This document shows, piece after piece, positions 5,355 to 5,713 of a DNA stretch of 5,713 nucleotides; positions within the stretch are counted from its first letter, which is position 1, and each line of letters starts with the position of its first letter. The position numbers and the translations under genes were made by a program. Origin of the DNA: JAAZLS01 sp964463285 (GTDB taxonomy: Bacteria > Bacillota > Dethiobacteria > DTU022); contig CAYXBB010000060.1 in the NCBI GenBank assembly GCA_964463285.1, forward strand, positions 1 to 5,713, read 5' to 3'. A model generated the notes under the pieces. The model made no database searches, had not been told where the DNA came from, and saw nothing but the letters and a program-made list of their open reading frames with translations.

Positions 5355-5713
5355 CTAATTGCCCTGATCTGGGGGCTGAAAATGCTCCAGCAGAGGTATG
5401 GCTTCCTGTTCAAGCCTTAATTTTTTATCGAGCATGACCCGGATCAAAGGATGGAATAGCTCGTAAGCCGGTTTCTCCAGAAGGGCGGCCAGTTTGTTCA
5501 GGTAAGACTCATTAAGCGGCTGTCCCCGGTGGCAATAGCAAAGGTAGGTTTGAGTATCCATTAAAAACGGTTCAAAGGAAATTCCTGTTTTGGCTCCGAG
5601 ATGGCGCCAAATTTGAAAGCCGCCCAAATCCAGGTCACCCCAGTGGTAAAAGGGGATAGTCCGTTTTTCTTTTGAAAAATAGGCGGCAAGTATCTCCAGC
5701 AAGCGCCGGCGCG
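5355..5713 (-). CDS. JetD/DUF2220-type C-terminal (Toprim-like) domain protein, 3' part only
   Basis: The minus-strand frame is open from the window edge to a TAG stop at 5355-5357, giving the last 118 or so residues of a longer protein whose start lies beyond 5713. The key motif is FYHWGDLDLGGFQIWRHL, the DxD-bearing segment of the Toprim-like domain of JetD/DUF2220. Near the end, KKLRLEQEAIP matches the LEQE element that closes this family. JetD is the nuclease subunit of Wadjet systems (JetABCD), which recognise and cut closed circular plasmid DNA; stand-alone DUF2220 proteins also exist. Being last in its direction, with the rest off-window, it could be the final gene of a jet operon, but this cannot be verified here. 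A TTG codon at 5702 is an internal residue and not a credible start. Confidence 0.75.
   Translation of the reverse strand, partial: RRRLLEILAAYFSKEKRTIPFYHWGDLDLGGFQIWRHLGAKTGISFEPFLMDTQTYLCYCHRGQPLNESYLNKLAALLEKPAYELFHPLIRVMLDKKLRLEQEAIPLLEHFQPPDQGN

Noticed and set aside
1..5713. CRISPR array, tRNA or rRNA genes
   Set aside because: No regularly spaced direct repeats and no tRNA- or rRNA-like segments were seen. The two leaders are only two copies and differ in their linkers.

Overview
The window looks like chromosomal DNA of a strictly anaerobic Gram-positive bacterium, most likely a clostridium of the Peptococcaceae/Desulfotomaculum type. This is inferred from the strong G-rich Shine-Dalgarno sites, TTG and GTG starts, an Sec/lipobox lipoprotein signal, and a CooC-type nickel-maturation ATPase, a protein typical of organisms with carbon monoxide dehydrogenase (CODH). 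The species cannot be fixed from the sequence.

Layout. Positions 1-352 hold a putative promoter, a structured leader RNA ending in an intrinsic terminator, and about 150 bases of further untranslated DNA before a CooC-family ATPase gene (353-1120). A second promoter and a second copy of the same kind of leader (about 1192-1384) precede a tight four-gene operon: a class I SAM-dependent methyltransferase (1401-2213, TTG start), a lipoprotein substrate-binding protein (2233-3327), a FecCD/BtuC-type permease (3324-4385) and its ATPase (4382-5146). The transporter genes are spaced or overlapped by only a few bases. Positions 5147-5354 are non-coding. From 5355 to the window edge, on the minus strand, lies the 3' end of a gene with a JetD/DUF2220 C-terminal domain, which points to a possible Wadjet-type plasmid/phage defence locus beyond the edge.

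The most notable signal is the pair of paralogous leaders in front of the CooC gene and the transporter operon. They share a perfectly conserved 19-base core, hairpins kept by compensatory or wobble changes, and two mutually exclusive pairing schemes (terminator versus antiterminator). I do not recognise them as a known riboswitch class. The simplest reading is a transcription-attenuating RNA, perhaps a metal or metal-cofactor sensor, that controls metallocentre maturation (CooC) and uptake of a metal chelate (ABC transporter plus methyltransferase) as one regulon. The ligand, including the suggestion of nickel, is inference.
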